DNA of 64,000 nucleotides from Bos javanicus (taxonomy: Eukaryota; Chordata; Mammalia; Artiodactyla; Bovidae). The DNA is taken from contig NC_083871.1 in the NCBI RefSeq assembly GCF_032452875.1, forward strand, positions 3,881,692-3,945,691, in the 5' to 3' direction. How positions within the stretch are numbered: the stretch's first letter is position 1; every line of letters starts with the position of its first letter. The position numbers were made by a program, and so were the translations under genes. Under the pieces are notes generated by a model, which worked only from the letters and a program-made list of their open reading frames with translations, was not told the DNA's origin and did not search any database. Below are positions 33,757-45,094 of this stretch, piece by piece.

Positions 33757-34845
33757 TTTGTTGTTGTTTACTCACTCAGCCATGTCCCATGGACTGTTTC
33801 CCTGTCCATTACCAACTCCTGGAGTCTACTCAAACTCATGTCCATCTCATTGGTGATGCCATCCAACTATCTCATCCTCTGTCATCCCCTTCTCCTCCTG
33901 CCTTCAATCTTTCCCACCATCAGGGTCTTTTCCAATGAGTCAGTTTTTCGCATCAGGTGGCCAAAGTATTGGAGTTTCAGCTTCAGTATGTCTTTACAAT
34001 GAAAATTCAGGACTAAGTTTCTTTAGAATTGACTGGTTAGATCTCCTTACAGTCTAAGGGACTCTCAAGAATCTTCTCCCACAACACAGTTCAAAAACAT
34101 CAATTCTTCAGCACTGTTTTGTTTATAGTCCAACTCTCATACCCATACATGATTACAGGAAAAACCATAGCTTTGACTAAACAGACTTTTGTTGGTAAAG
34201 TAATATATCTGCTTTTTAATATGCTATCTAGGTTGCTCATAGCTTTTCTTGCAAGGAGCAAGCGTTTTTTTTTTTGTTTGTTTTTTGTTTGTTTGTTTTT
34301 AATTTCATGGCTGCAGTCACCATCCGCAGTGATTTTGGAGTTCAAGAAAATAAAGTCTCTCACAGTTTCCACTATTTCCCCATCTATTTGCCATGAAATG
34401 ATGGGACCAGATGCCATGATCTTAGTTTTCTGAATGTTGAGCTTTAAGCCAACTTTTCACTCTCCTCTTTCACATTCATCAAGAGGCTTTTTAGTTCTTC
34501 TTCACTTTCTACCATTAGGGCACTGTCATCTGCATATCTCAGGTTATTGATATTTCTCCCGGCAATCTTGATTCCAGCTTGTGCTTCATCCAGCCCAGCA
34601 TTTCTCATGATGCACTCTGCATATAAAAATAAGCAGGGTGACCATATACAGCTTTGACAATATACTCCATGGTGACAATATACTCCTTTCCTGATTTGTA
34701 ACCAGTCTGTTTTTCCATGTCCAGTTCTAACTGTTGCCTCTCGACTTGCATACAGATTTCTCAGGAAGCAGGTCAGGTGATATTCCCATTTCTTTAAGAA
34801 TTTTCCACAGTTTGCCATGATCCACACAGTCAAAGGCTTTGCCTG
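33757..34845 (-). mobile_element. BovB LINE, 1.1 kb, 5'-truncated
   Basis: Reversed BovB from the 3' end to the RT motif A region (caaaggctttgcc near 34836). It is moderately diverged with several frameshifts. The YADD box lies near 34525-34550, in the minus-strand frame 34444-34833 (RYADDSALMVESEEELK). A TTTG microsatellite interrupts it. Confidence 0.93.
34266..34300. repeat. (TTTG)n run inside BovB
   Basis: A 35-bp T/TTTG run replaces the few T residues normally found at this point in BovB (compare 23648 and 44768), so it expanded locally after insertion. Confidence 0.9.
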
Positions 34846-35151
34846 TTCTTTTTTGCCCTCTTATAAAACACTTTACTTGTTTGCTTACCTTCTGTCTTTG
34901 TGGGTATTCTCTTCTTCTACACCTTGTCACTGACCACTGGTCTAGTGTTTAGTCTTCAGTGCTCTCACATCTGCAGGCTGACCTCAGTCTCTGGACAGGA
35001 ACTGAAGCTCCCCTTCAAACTGGAAGCCGAGGACATCCTAGATCAGAAAGATTCAAGAGTCTGGGTTCATTGAAATCATTATTTTGGTATGCACCTTAGT
35101 TATCTTGGGCCAGTATTCTGCTTTCTTGATCCTGGACCCCATCAAATGGCA
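34846..35151. other. Unique DNA, nothing recognised
   Basis: About 300 bp between a BovB and a Bov-A2 with no family I can name. Confidence 0.5.
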
Positions 35152-35159
35152 AGTGATCA

Positions 35160-35432
35160 GGGCTGCTGCTGCTAAGTCGCTTCAGTCGTGTCTGACTCTG
35201 TGAGACCCCATAGATGCAGCCCATCAGGTTCTACCGTCCCTGGGATTCTCCAGGTAAGAACACTGGAGTGGATTGCCATTTCCTTCTCCAATCTAGGAAA
35301 GTGAAAAGTAAAAGGGAAGTCGCTCAGTCATGTCTGACTCTTAGCGATCCCATGGACTACAGCCTACCAGGCTCCTCCGTCCATGGGATTTTCCAGGCAA
35401 GAGTATTGGAGTGGGGTGCCATTGCCTTCTCC
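35160..35432 (-). mobile_element. Bov-A2 SINE, complete
   Basis: Reversed dimeric Bov-A2 starting gctgctgctgctaagtcgct, with the usual linker near 35297-35320. Flanked by agtgatca at 35152-35159 and 35433-35440. Confidence 0.94.
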
Positions 35433-35614
35433 AGTGATCAAGGAGTGGAGTACTATTGTGGTGGCTGATGGCTTGATAGCCATCCACACTCTTTTTTAGC
35501 AATATCTTCTTAGAGCACTTAGAGGAATTTTAGTGAATTTGCATAAAGGCTATTAGATATTTGATTCTGTTTTTAGTTTTATTTATATTTAAGAATAGTG
35601 TGTATATATATATA

Positions 35615-36938
35615 TGCCGGGAGCCAGCATGAGGAACTCCACCCGTGGCAAAGGTCATGAGGAAGGAGGTTCAGCATAGGCAAAGGCGGGATCGAGCCTC
35701 AGGAGTCCCCTGGAAATTCTCGAGCATCTACCCCCAAAACCAGAGTCTTCCTACTTCACTGCTTTGTGCTCTCACCTACACCTCTGACTTTACTGGGGGC
35801 TGTCCCCCACCACCATCTCTCTTTCTCTGAAAAAGAGTTAACTTACAGCTCCAGCTAATAAAGTTCCTGGGAGTGACAAGAGTGTTTTGGTTCACAAACT
35901 CCTTTGGAAGTTCTCTAGCCTGCCTGAACAGGTTCTCCCGGCCACAGGTTCACAGCCTCCCAACCGTGAGAGGCACAAGATGTTCTAAACTTTCTAAATA
36001 CAGATTCTTTTGAGCAGTTAGAAGATTATTAGTATAGTATAGTGGGTTGATTAGAAATTATATTGGTGAAGGGTTTTCATTTATTGGGCCAATGTCTGCT
36101 GCTAAGTTTCCATATCCCTTACCTACTGTGTCCCTGGGAGTGTATTGATTAATATAGTTGGTGTATAGGAATGTAAGTAGTCGCTTTAATGTTTGTAACC
36201 TTGGACCCTTGAGTTAATTCTTTTCCTGTTATAGCCCACCACAATTTTGCCCTATAGGAATGCAACTTTATCTAATGCTTTCGGAGGGTGGCACCTGACT
36301 TTAGAATAATCACCTTTAGAGAAAAATAAGTTTTCTGAAGAAAGGGTCATAAAATGTTAACAGGCCTCCTGGCCAGAGATGATGTAAATCACCTAAACTT
36401 TTGCATATGATAAGTTTGCAGGAAGAAAGCCTGGCTTCAATAAGGATCAAGGACTGCTGACCTTGCATGACTCTACCCCTTCTCCCATTATCCTCTATGC
36501 ACAACTTAAGGTACAAAAACTACTTTGGAAAATAAAGTGTGGGCCTTGCTCACCAAAGCTTAGTCTCCCCATGTCGTTCTTTCTCTCACCTTCTGGCTGA
36601 ATTCCCATCTGGAGCATGGAGGCTTGCCAAGCCTACTAAGTTTGCCTGGGCTTCTAAGATCTGACCGGGGAGGCCTTAGTGTCTCCTCTCCTTCGGGAGA
36701 ACGGGAGGACCCCTGTGGCCTACGTAGGTGGTGCAAACTCCTTGTCTTGGAGATTTATTGGTTTTCCACGTAAACCAAGTTATTCAGCCTCTTTTCTCCA
36801 CTGAAGTTTTTCACTGAGTTATCCCTATTTAACCACTCTTTATATCTCTAATTAACACTTAATTAAGCTATTGTCTCCTGATCGCCGATGCCATCTCCCC
36901 TTTGAATTCCCTGGATCCACCAGGGCTGGACCCCAGCA
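35615..36938 (+). mobile_element. Solo LTR of a ruminant endogenous retrovirus (BTLTR1-like)
   Basis: A 1,324-bp LTR bounded by TG...CA with inverted ends (tgccggga / ccccagca). AATAAA at 36531-36536 is followed by the R/U5-like 'gtctccccatgtcgttcttt' and 'cttctggctgaattcccatc', which sets the + orientation. No gag, pol or env sequence is present, so it is probably left by LTR-LTR recombination. The left flank is a TA repeat and the right flank is attttc, so no duplication is seen. The family name is from memory of bovine repeats and is likely, not certain. Confidence 0.82.
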
Positions 36939-37053
36939 ATTTTCATCAAAGATAGTTTATTTGCACCAAAAACATTATTCAATAATTCTTCATTGGTTAC
37001 TGACTGTAGGTACAGCAGTCATTAATGGAGTTTTTAGTGAGAACTCAGCCCTG

Positions 37054-37256
37054 GTAGCTCAGATGGTAAAGAATCTATGTGTAATGCAGGAGGCCAGGGT
37101 TCAGTCCCTGGGTCAGGAAAATCCCCTGGAAAAGGGAATGGCTACCCACGCCAGTACACTTGCCTGGAGAATTCGATGTAGCCTGGCTGGCTACAGACCA
37201 TGGAGTCACAAAGAGTTGGACACGACAGAAAGAGTAACACTAACAGAGCCCTGCTG
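37054..37256 (+). mobile_element. Bov-tA SINE
   Basis: + strand Bov-tA ('gtagctcagatggtaaagaa', 'cacaaagagttggacacgac'), flanked by agccctg at 37047-37053 and 37257-37263. Confidence 0.9.
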
Positions 37257-37263
37257 AATAAGT

Positions 37264-38126
37264 TCAGTTTCCTCTTTAACTTTTTGTTATGTGTGTATGC
37301 AGTAACTCCTTTGCTTACTTGTGTAACCACATTAGAGATTGTATTTAGGAATTTTCAGAGTAACTGACTACCTTGGCCTAATTTCTCAGCAAGACAGGAA
37401 ACATATCAGCAGGACAGTGGTAGTAGTCAAGGGGGCATTTTATGCTATCTTCCCCTTTGCCAGTTATAAATACTAAATTATGAAACAATATACAGATTTA
37501 CCTCCCTTCATTTCAACACTTACACTCAAATCAAAAGAAAAGCAAACAGTGTCAGTGATTGATGGCCTCTATCACTTAAACTTGGAAATCAATGGATGCC
37601 TGAATTCTATCCACTCATTCTAACAAATTTCAAACTTGCCCTAGCCTGAGGTTAGGTGACAAATCTCCTTTGATTAACTCCTTGAAAACATCACTCCAAT
37701 GAGTAACAGCAAGAGGGAGGCTCAGCATTCTTTGAAGATAGAAATAAGTCACTACCATAAGAAAAATGTCTCTTTTGTAAAAAACCAACTTTAATTTTTT
37801 TTTAATTAAAGTTTTTTCCATTTCTTGTTCCGTGACCATATGGTAATTTTGTCTAGGTAGTTTCAGTCATCAGTTTCAGAAAAAAATAATGATATTTTCT
37901 TTTATTAGCACTGAAAACAGATACAGCTTTCTTTTCATTTTTGGACACCTTGGACTATAAGAAAAATTTACTATAATGTAATAAAAAATAGCTTGTACAT
38001 CTAATTTATTTATAATCTCCACCCTGAGGTCTAATATTTTTGTATTCCAGTCATCAGAGGGCAATGCTTCTCTTCTATGCAGAGTCCTTCAATCTTGTCA
38101 GTCAATTATATATCAATGAATGTACC
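37264..38126. other. Unique AT-rich DNA, nothing recognised
   Basis: No repeat or coding signal recognised. Confidence 0.5.
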
Positions 38127-38490
38127 ATGATTTGGTGTTGGAGAAGACTCTTGAGAGTAGCTTGGACAGCAAGGAGATTCAACCAGTCCATCCTAAAGGA
38201 AATAAGTCTTGAATATTCTTTGGAAGGACAGATGCTAAAGCTGAAACTCCAATGCTTTGGCCACCTGATGCAAAGAACTGACTCATTTGAAAAGACCCTG
38301 ATGCTGGGAAAGATTGAAGGTGGGAGGAGAGGGGGATGACAGAGGATGAAGCAGTTGGATGGCATCACCGACTCAATGGACATGAGCTTTATCAAGCTCC
38401 GAGAGTTGGTGATGGACAGGGAGGCCTGGAGTGCTGCAGTCCATGGGGTTGCAAAGAGTCAGACATGACTGAGCGACTGACTAACCGCAC
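38127..38490 (+). mobile_element. BovB LINE 3' fragment
   Basis: Last 360 bp of BovB on the + strand, from 'tggtgttggagaagactctt' to 'gactgagcgactgactaac'. It encodes only the end of the polyprotein (a broken 99-codon frame) and has a short tail. Confidence 0.92.
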
Positions 38491-38629
38491 TATGCAATTC
38501 CACACTGTAATTTTCCCTTAATTCTCTCTAAACAGAAAATATTAATTTCTTAAAACATTTAAGGAAAATCATCTGAAGTCTCTTGTGAAAAATTATGTTT
38601 TAGTTTAAATGTTTCATATTCACAAGTTT

Positions 38630-38755
38630 GTGTGTGTGTGTGTGCACATGGCTCTTCACCTATACACCAAAAATCTCATGAACAGAGGAGCCTGGTGGGC
38701 TATAGCCCATGGGGTTGCAAAGAGTTGGACATGACTTAGTGACCATACAACCATT
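38630..38755 (+). mobile_element. Bov-tA 3' fragment beside a (TG)n run
   Basis: A TG microsatellite (38630-38643) followed by the 3' third of a Bov-tA ('aacagaggagcctggtgggc', 'gttgcaaagagttggacatg'). The tRNA head is missing. Confidence 0.8.
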
Positions 38756-39348
38756 GTATCAGAGCTTTTGCAATTGCCAAAGGGCATCTCTTGAACGCTC
38801 TACAAATACTTGAAACACTTCTTTAAATTTGAGTTATAAAAATGCAAATATGATATACAAAATCACTAAACCCATATTTTATGGTAAAATTTTACATAAA
38901 CTAAGCATCCCGAACATGGTGTTTCCACATGGAACTGGCTACATCCTAAAGAATGTGTGCTAAATCTATTTCCTTCTTCCTCTTTCTGTGCCTCAAATGT
39001 GAATCCTACTGTATCTTATAAAATTGTATTTTCACTTTCAAAAAATCATGGAAGATTTTCATTTTGGGGTTTTATTTCTGTCTCTTTATTTCTGATCTTA
39101 ACTCATAGATATGAACCCATATTGTTACTCATTTCAGCATATGGTGTTTCTTCTCCTACCAGGCACTGCAACTCTCTCTGATTTTGTAACTCCATGATTT
39201 CTACTCTCAGTATCAATAGAAGTGTTTCTAATTCTGATCTTTACAGCAAGAACTTTATACTGATAATTGTTCGAATGAATCTTTCAATGGACAGTGAAGG
39301 ATTCTCTGTAAAACTTCTCTTTGTTATTTCTAAATATCTTCCATGTTG

Positions 39349-39350
<2 letters not shown>
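38756..39350. other. Unique DNA, nothing recognised
   Basis: No repeat or coding signal recognised. Confidence 0.5.

Positions 39351-39390
<40 letters not shown>
39351..39390. repeat. (AT)n microsatellite
   Basis: A 40-bp pure AT run at the junction with a minus-strand BovB whose own 3' end is missing. Confidence 0.97.
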
Positions 39391-39392
<2 letters not shown>

Positions 39393-40075
39393 CTCTTCTA
39401 TTTGCCATGAAGTGATGGGACCAGATGTGATGATCTTAGTTGTTTTTTTTTTTTTTTTCTGAATGTTGAGTTTCAAGCCAGCTTTTCACTTTCCTCTTTT
39501 GCCTTCATCAAAAGGCTCTTTAGTTCCTCTTCAGTTTTTGCCATTAGAGTGCATCATCTGCATATCTATGGAGTTGGAAACGGAAACCCGCTCTACTATT
39601 TTTGCCTGGAAAATCTTACAGACAGAGGAGCCTGGTGGGCTACAGGCCATGGAGTTGCAAAGAGTCAGATACAACTGAGCAACTGAGCACATCTGCATAT
39701 CTGAGGTTGTTGACATTTTTTCCATCAATCTTGATTCCAGCTTGTGATTCATCCAGCCTGGAATTTCACATTATGTAGACTGCACGTAAGTTAAATAAGT
39801 AGAATGACAACAGACAGTCTTATACTCTTTTCCCAATTTTGAATCAGCTGCATGTCAAGTTCTCACTGCTGTTTCTGGACCCACAAACAAGTTTCTCAGG
39901 AAGCAGGTAAGGTGAGGTATTTCCATCTCTTTAAGAATTTTCCAGTTTGCTGTAATCCACAGAGTTAAAGCCTTTAGTGTAGTCAGTGAAGCAGAAGTAG
40001 ATTTTTCCCCCTCTGGAATTCCCTCGTTTTCTCTATGATTCAATGTATGTTGGTAATTTGATCCCTGGCTCCTCT
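39391..40075 (-). mobile_element. BovB LINE, first segment (holds a SINE)
   Basis: Reversed BovB RT region ('tgccatgaagtgatgggacc', 'ttgattccagcttgtgattc', 'cacagagttaaagcctttag'). It contains a SINE at 39568-39689, is broken at 40075 by an L1 and resumes at 40722. Confidence 0.9.
39568..39689 (+). mobile_element. Bov-tA-derived SINE fragment inside BovB
   Basis: A 122-bp + strand piece of the Bov-tA body and 3' end. A perfect 13-bp duplication flanks it: catctgcatatct at 39555-39567 and 39690-39702. Confidence 0.95.
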
Positions 40076-40721
40076 ATTTTTTTTTAATTTAAATTTATTT
40101 ATTTTAATTGGAGGTTAATTACTTTACAGTATTGTGTTGGTTTCGCCATACATTAACATGAATCTGCCATGGGTGTACATGTGCTGCCCATCCTGGACCC
40201 CCCTCCCATCTCCCTCCCTGTATCACCCCTCTGGTCGTCCCAGTGCACCAGCCCCAAGCAACCTGTATCCTGCATCAAGCCTGGACTGGAGATTCATTTC
40301 ATATATGATATTATATATGTTTCAATGTCATTCTCCCAAATCATCCCAACCTCTCCCTCTCCCACAGAGTCCAAAAGACTTTTCTATACATCTGTGTTTC
40401 TCTTGCTGTCTCACATACAGGTTTATCATTACCATCTTTCTAAATTCCATATATATGCATTAGTATACTGTACTGGTGTTTTTCTTTCTGGCTTACTTCA
40501 CTCTGTATAATAGGCTCCAGTTTCATCCACCTCATTAGAACTGATTCAAATGTATTCTTTTTAATGGCTGAGTAATATTCCATTGTGTACCACAGCTTTC
40601 TTATCTATTCATCTGCTGATGGACATCTAGGTTGCTTCCAGGTCCTGGCTATATAAACAGTGCTGCAATGAACATTGGGGTACATGTGTCTCTTTCAATT
40701 CTGGTTTCCTTGGTGTGTATG
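40076..40721 (-). mobile_element. L1 LINE 3' end inserted in BovB
   Basis: Reversed ruminant L1: poly(T)/A-T start, the 3' UTR (complement of the tail at 20800-21125), then the end of ORF2. It is 5'-truncated. BovB text is continuous from 'ctggctcctct' (to 40075) to 'cttttctaacctaggctttt' (from 40723). + strand frames of 109-113 codons here are antisense to the L1. Confidence 0.93.
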
Positions 40722-40755
40722 TCTTTTCTAACCTAGGCTTTTACATGTGGAAGTT
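40722..40755 (-). mobile_element. BovB LINE, second segment
   Basis: About 34 bp continuing the same BovB beyond the L1 ('catgtggaagttcatgt'); the 5' truncation point follows. Confidence 0.75.
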
Positions 40756-41052
40756 CATGTGGAGGAAGAATATCTACTTTTATAATACTTTTCCCAAAAG
40801 TGAAACACAGAGACTCACTCACACTCTATTTGGAAAATTAATCACATTACTCTGATAGATGCAAAGATGGCTGGAAATGTAGTCCAACCTGGAGACTCAT
40901 CTCCAGAATCCTGCCTAATGAGAAGGGAACACAAAGTTTTGTAGCTAGATCCCTTCTCATGTATGCATAGGAAACTTTTTTTTCCAATTTCTTAATTTCA
41001 TAAGTAAGAATACAAAGGCCCAAGAATGTAAGTTATAAGTACAAAGTTAATT
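40756..41052. other. Unique DNA, nothing recognised
   Basis: No repeat or coding signal recognised. Confidence 0.5.
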
Positions 41053-41335
41053 GGAGAAGGAAATGGCAACCCACTCCAGTACTCTTTCCTGGAGAAGCCC
41101 ATGGAAAGAGGAGCCTGGTAGGCTACAGTCTATGGGGTCTCCAAGTGTCGGACAGGACTGAGCAACTTCACTTCACTCACTTCACTCACTTCATACTTTA
41201 TCATTGGAGAAGGAAATGGCAACCCACTCCAGTATTCTAACCTGGAGAGTCCCATGGATAGAGGAGCATGGCTGGCCATGGTCCATGGGGTCACAGAGAA
41301 TTGGACATGACTGAAGTGACTAAGCACGCACACAC
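41053..41335 (+). mobile_element. Bov-A2 SINE
   Basis: Two + strand Bov-A units (41053-41180 and 41205-41335) joined by a TCACT-rich linker. It converges on the minus-strand Bov-A2 next to it. Confidence 0.9.
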
Positions 41336-41356
41336 CAAGATAAATGGCTTCCATAC

Positions 41357-41602
41357 TACTGCTGCTGCTGCTGCTAAGTCACCTCAGTCGTCTCTGATTC
41401 TATGCAACCCCATAGACGGCAGCCCACCAGGCTCCCCCGTCCCTGGGATTCTGTACTGGAGTGGGGTGCCATTGCCTTCTCCAATGCATGAAAGTGAAAA
41501 CTGAAAGTGAAGTCGCTCAGTCTTGTCTGACTCTTTGGGACCCCATGGACTGCAGCCTACCAGGCGCCTCCATCCATGGGATCTTCCAGGCAAGAGTACT
41601 GC
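41357..41602 (-). mobile_element. Bov-A2 SINE, convergent neighbour
   Basis: Reversed Bov-A2 starting with (CTG)n (41357-41374). The first unit has a small internal deletion near 41452. It forms an inverted pair with the SINE at 41053-41335, with only 21 bp between. Confidence 0.92.
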
Positions 41603-43049
41603 AAGTCACTTATTCTGTTCCTCCATGTTGCATTCTGAAAATTTTCAAGGTCCATTACTCTGGAATGGGCTGGGCTCTGTGTTCTGTGATAATACAGTTG
41701 CCTGGTAACTGTGGTCTCATTAAAAGTGAGAACTGGGATGAAAGAAATAATGCAGTCTGTAACTAGGGTGAACATACAATTTCTATTTTAAACTGGTACA
41801 CTTTGGAGATTGTCATGGGAAAATGAGAAAAAGAAATATTTCTTTCCCTGGCAAAATCTACCTGGTAAGTTTTTGTAGCAAATATTTCATGGAAAGAGCT
41901 GATAACATATAGGATTTTTTTTTTCACTTTCTAGTTCCAATTCAACAATTATGATATATTTTATGTCTTCTTGAGTACAAATTCTTTCTTGTTGGCATAT
42001 CAACTGATTAGAAAGGACTCAAAAATATAATCCTAAAAAAATCTGAAAAGAGCTTGAAATGACAACTTTTGTAGAACAAAAACTCATATGATTCTGAACA
42101 TGTTCTTTTCCCTTTGCATCTACAAATTTCAAAGTGATGTGTGAAGACAAGCTGAGAGAGGGAGCCAAGTGGAGGAAATGGAAAATCCACATTTTATATT
42201 CAGTGTCTAAATCATCTTCAATATGTAAGGTCTTTTAAATATGGGACAAGAGTATAGAAAATATATTTGATAAAAAAGCATACCTTTCTATCATCTTTTC
42301 ATGGCAAGCCTCCCCACATGCTGGACCCTGCAGCAAAAAGAATTTCTCCCTCAAAGCTTTGTAAACATTTGCAATCCCCGGTGGAATGCCAACTGTAGCT
42401 AACATATGGTGCGATCCATGAAGTAGTCCAAAATGACTGCCCACACAGATAAATTCACTTTTAGCTGTCTTGTTATTCCAGTTTAACGATGCAGAGTTGG
42501 CTAATTCTTATGATATCTTCCAGCAGAAGGGAGGAAAAAAAAAAACTTGGTTTCAAAATCCTGTTTCAAGCACATTCTTTGAGCACATTACACCGTCATC
42601 TGTATCAATTTTGCTCTGCCATCCCCAGTTCTGATCAGATCCCAAACATAATTCCTGTTTGAAGATGCTAGTGCTACACGGTTGAATGTGCTGTGTAAAC
42701 ATCCCATCCAGACAGTCTGGGAGTGACCATCCACCAGAAAGAAATTCAGGGGTCTGAGCCTCTACGTGGCACTGGAAGAAGCAGCAATTTTCCTTAGGTA
42801 TCCAATTGTTTTCCTCATTCCACACCATTTTTAACTGTGTTTATGGAGTTTTAAAATTAAATTTAGTTTTATCAGGACATAGTAATTCCTTTTCATAGCA
42901 TAAAGGCAATGAAAGTCTAGAAATGTTGGACTCCACATTTTGTTAACAGGGACAAGTGTTATGTGCATTACCTGGCACAGTGTGATAACAACAGTGTTAA
43001 TTACAGCAACGACTGTGTATAATGGGTTTAGTCTGGACAGACAACACCA
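41603..43049. other. Longest repeat-poor stretch of this part; no gene proven
   Basis: About 1.45 kb without recognised repeats. On the minus strand, 42828-42553 is a 91-codon frame (MVWNEENNWIPKENCCFFQC start) and 42444-42235 a 69-codon frame. Neither resembles a family I know and no splice-site or promoter evidence is clear. It could be chance, an old pseudogene or a conserved non-coding block. Confidence 0.4.
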
Positions 43050-43190
43050 CATCTTAATGCTTCTTGTATCAGTTCACTTAATCTTCCCAACAAAAAGTCC
43101 TGTGAGTTAGGTGTGATTACCAGCTTCATTTTATTTTTGAGGAAACTGAAGTTAATTAAATTTCCTAAGGTTACTCATCTAGAAATAGAT
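43050..43190 (+). mobile_element. MIR SINE
   Basis: 'cagttcacttaatcttccca', 'tgtgagttaggtgtgattac' and 'gaggaaactgaagttaatta' follow MIR in sense. Confidence 0.82.
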
Positions 43191-43783
43191 GAAAATAGAC
43201 ACATATTTGTATATACACACATTATACATAAGTATCAGAATACACAAATGCATATACACATATATATGTCTAGTGTATGTGTATGTGTATACATGGACAC
43301 CTATAAGCATATGTATTTTGATATTTATCTGTTCTGCTCTATGAAAACTTTCCCTATAATTCTAATAGAAATTTCCTTTAATTTTTGGTTACAGGCTATT
43401 TTTTTTAATTTCTTTTTTTTTTAAACTAAAGCCTGTTTTATGGCCCCTTCAGTTTTATAGTGGGAGGCATAGCATCTCTAGAACATTCATTTCCCTGGTC
43501 TAAGGATCCTCATCCTGTTCATTATTGACAATGTCTATAGTATCCCCTCTCCCTTATTGCAGGCATTCAATGTTCAATTAGCATAATTTGAATAAATTCA
43601 TAATCACTATTGTTTCTAGCCTCATCCTCCCATCCCCACATCCTGGAATTGTATGCTGCAGGTGAAAAAAAAACACCACTTTGAAAAATCAATGAATAAA
43701 GCTTGAGGAAAAATAGTCTTAATTAAGTCTCTGCAATCTTTATTCTTCAGGTTTCTTATCTGTACTATTATGGTAAAACCAAA
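43191..43783. other. CA/TA-rich stretch and unique DNA
   Basis: A degenerate CA/TA-rich run lies at about 43200-43315 and T-rich runs at 43389-43420. A 103-codon frame (43113-43424) passes through the MIR and the simple repeat and is not a gene. Confidence 0.5.
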
Positions 43784-43796
43784 GTCAGAGTACTAT

Positions 43797-45081
43797 TGTT
43801 GCTATTCAGTCGCTAAGTATTGTCCAGCTCTTTGTGACCCTATGGACTGCAGCACACCAATATTTCCAGTCTTTCACTATCTCCTGGAATTTTTTTCAAA
43901 TTCATGTGCATTGAGTCAGTGATGTCATCCAGCCATCTAGTCTTCTATCACTCCTTCTCCTTTTGCCTTCAGTCTCTCCCAGCATCAGGGTCTTTTCCAA
44001 TGAATGGGCGGTTCACATCAGGTAGTCAAAGTATTGGAGCTTCAGTTTCAGCATCAGTCCTTTCCATAAATATTCAGGGTTGATTCCTTTAGGATTGACT
44101 TGTTTGATCTCCTTGCCATCCAAAACACTCTCAAGAGTCTTCTCCAGCACCACAATTTGAAGGGATCTATTCTTCAGCGTTCAGTTTCCTTTATGGTCCA
44201 ACTCTTACATGACTACTTGAAGAGCCATCAGTTCAGTTCAGTTCAGTCGGTCAGTCGTGTCCGACTCTTTGCGACCCCATGAATCGCACTGCGCCAGGCC
44301 TCCTTGTCCATCACCAACTCCCGGAGTTCACTCAAAATCATGTCCATTGAGTCACTGATGCCATCCAGCCATCTCATCCACTGTTGTCCCCTTTTCCTCC
44401 TGCCCCCAATCCCTTCCAGCATCAGAGTCTTTTCCAATGAGTCAACTCTTTGCATGAGGTAGCCAAAGTACTGGAGTTTCAGCTTTAGCATCATTCCTTC
44501 CAAAGAAATCCCAGGGCTGATCTCCTTTAGAATAGACTGTTTGGATCTCCTTTGCAGTCCAAGGGACTCGCAAGAGTCTTCTCCAACACCACAGTTCAAA
44601 AGCATCAATTCTTTGGTGCTCAGCTTTCTTCACAGTCCAACTCTCACATCCATACATGACCATAGGAAAAACCATAGCCTTGACTAGACAGACCTTTGTT
44701 GGCAATGTCTCTGCTTTTCAATATGCTATCTAGGTTGGTCATAGCTTTCCTTCCAAGAGGTAAGCGTCTTTTAATTTCATGGCTGTAGTCACCATCTGCA
44801 GTGATTTTGGAGCCCAAAAACATAAAGTCTGACACTGTTTCCACTGTTTCCCCATCTATTTCCCATGAAGTGATGGGACCAGATGCCATGATCTTCATTG
44901 CCATGAAAAGCCATAGCTTTGGCTATAGGGACCTTTGTCAGCAAAGTGATGTCTCTGCTTTTTAATATGCTGTCTAGGTTTTGCATAGCTTTCCTTCCAA
45001 GGAGCAAGCATCTTTTTAATTTCGTAGCTGCAGTAACCATCTGCAGTGATTTTGGAAACCAAGAAAATAAAATCTGTCACT
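43797..45081 (-). mobile_element. BovB LINE (outer copy) holding a second BovB
   Basis: Older reversed BovB, split into 43797-44228 and 44915-45081. A perfect 13-bp duplication flanks the whole: gtcagagtactat at 43784-43796 and 45082-45094. The outer copy is clearly more diverged than the inner one. Confidence 0.95.
44229..44903 (-). mobile_element. BovB LINE (inner copy)
   Basis: A 675-bp reversed BovB 3' part with a (GTTCA)n tail at 44229-44245. It sits in the outer BovB with an 11-bp duplication, tgaagagccat (44218-44228) and tgaaaagccat (44904-44914), one mismatch. Minus-strand frames of 83-121 codons remain but are mutually shifted. Confidence 0.94.
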
Positions 45082-45094
45082 GTCAGAGTACTAT

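Noticed and set aside
40134..40510. Overlapping + strand frames of 109 and 113 codons, proline/serine-rich
   Set aside because: Antisense to an L1 3' UTR; the same proline-rich reading recurs at the other L1 3' ends (52126-52382, 59946-60149).
41053..41602. Inverted repeat as a MITE or DNA transposon with terminal inverted repeats
   Set aside because: Each arm is an identifiable Bov-A2 SINE, so the symmetry comes from two insertions.
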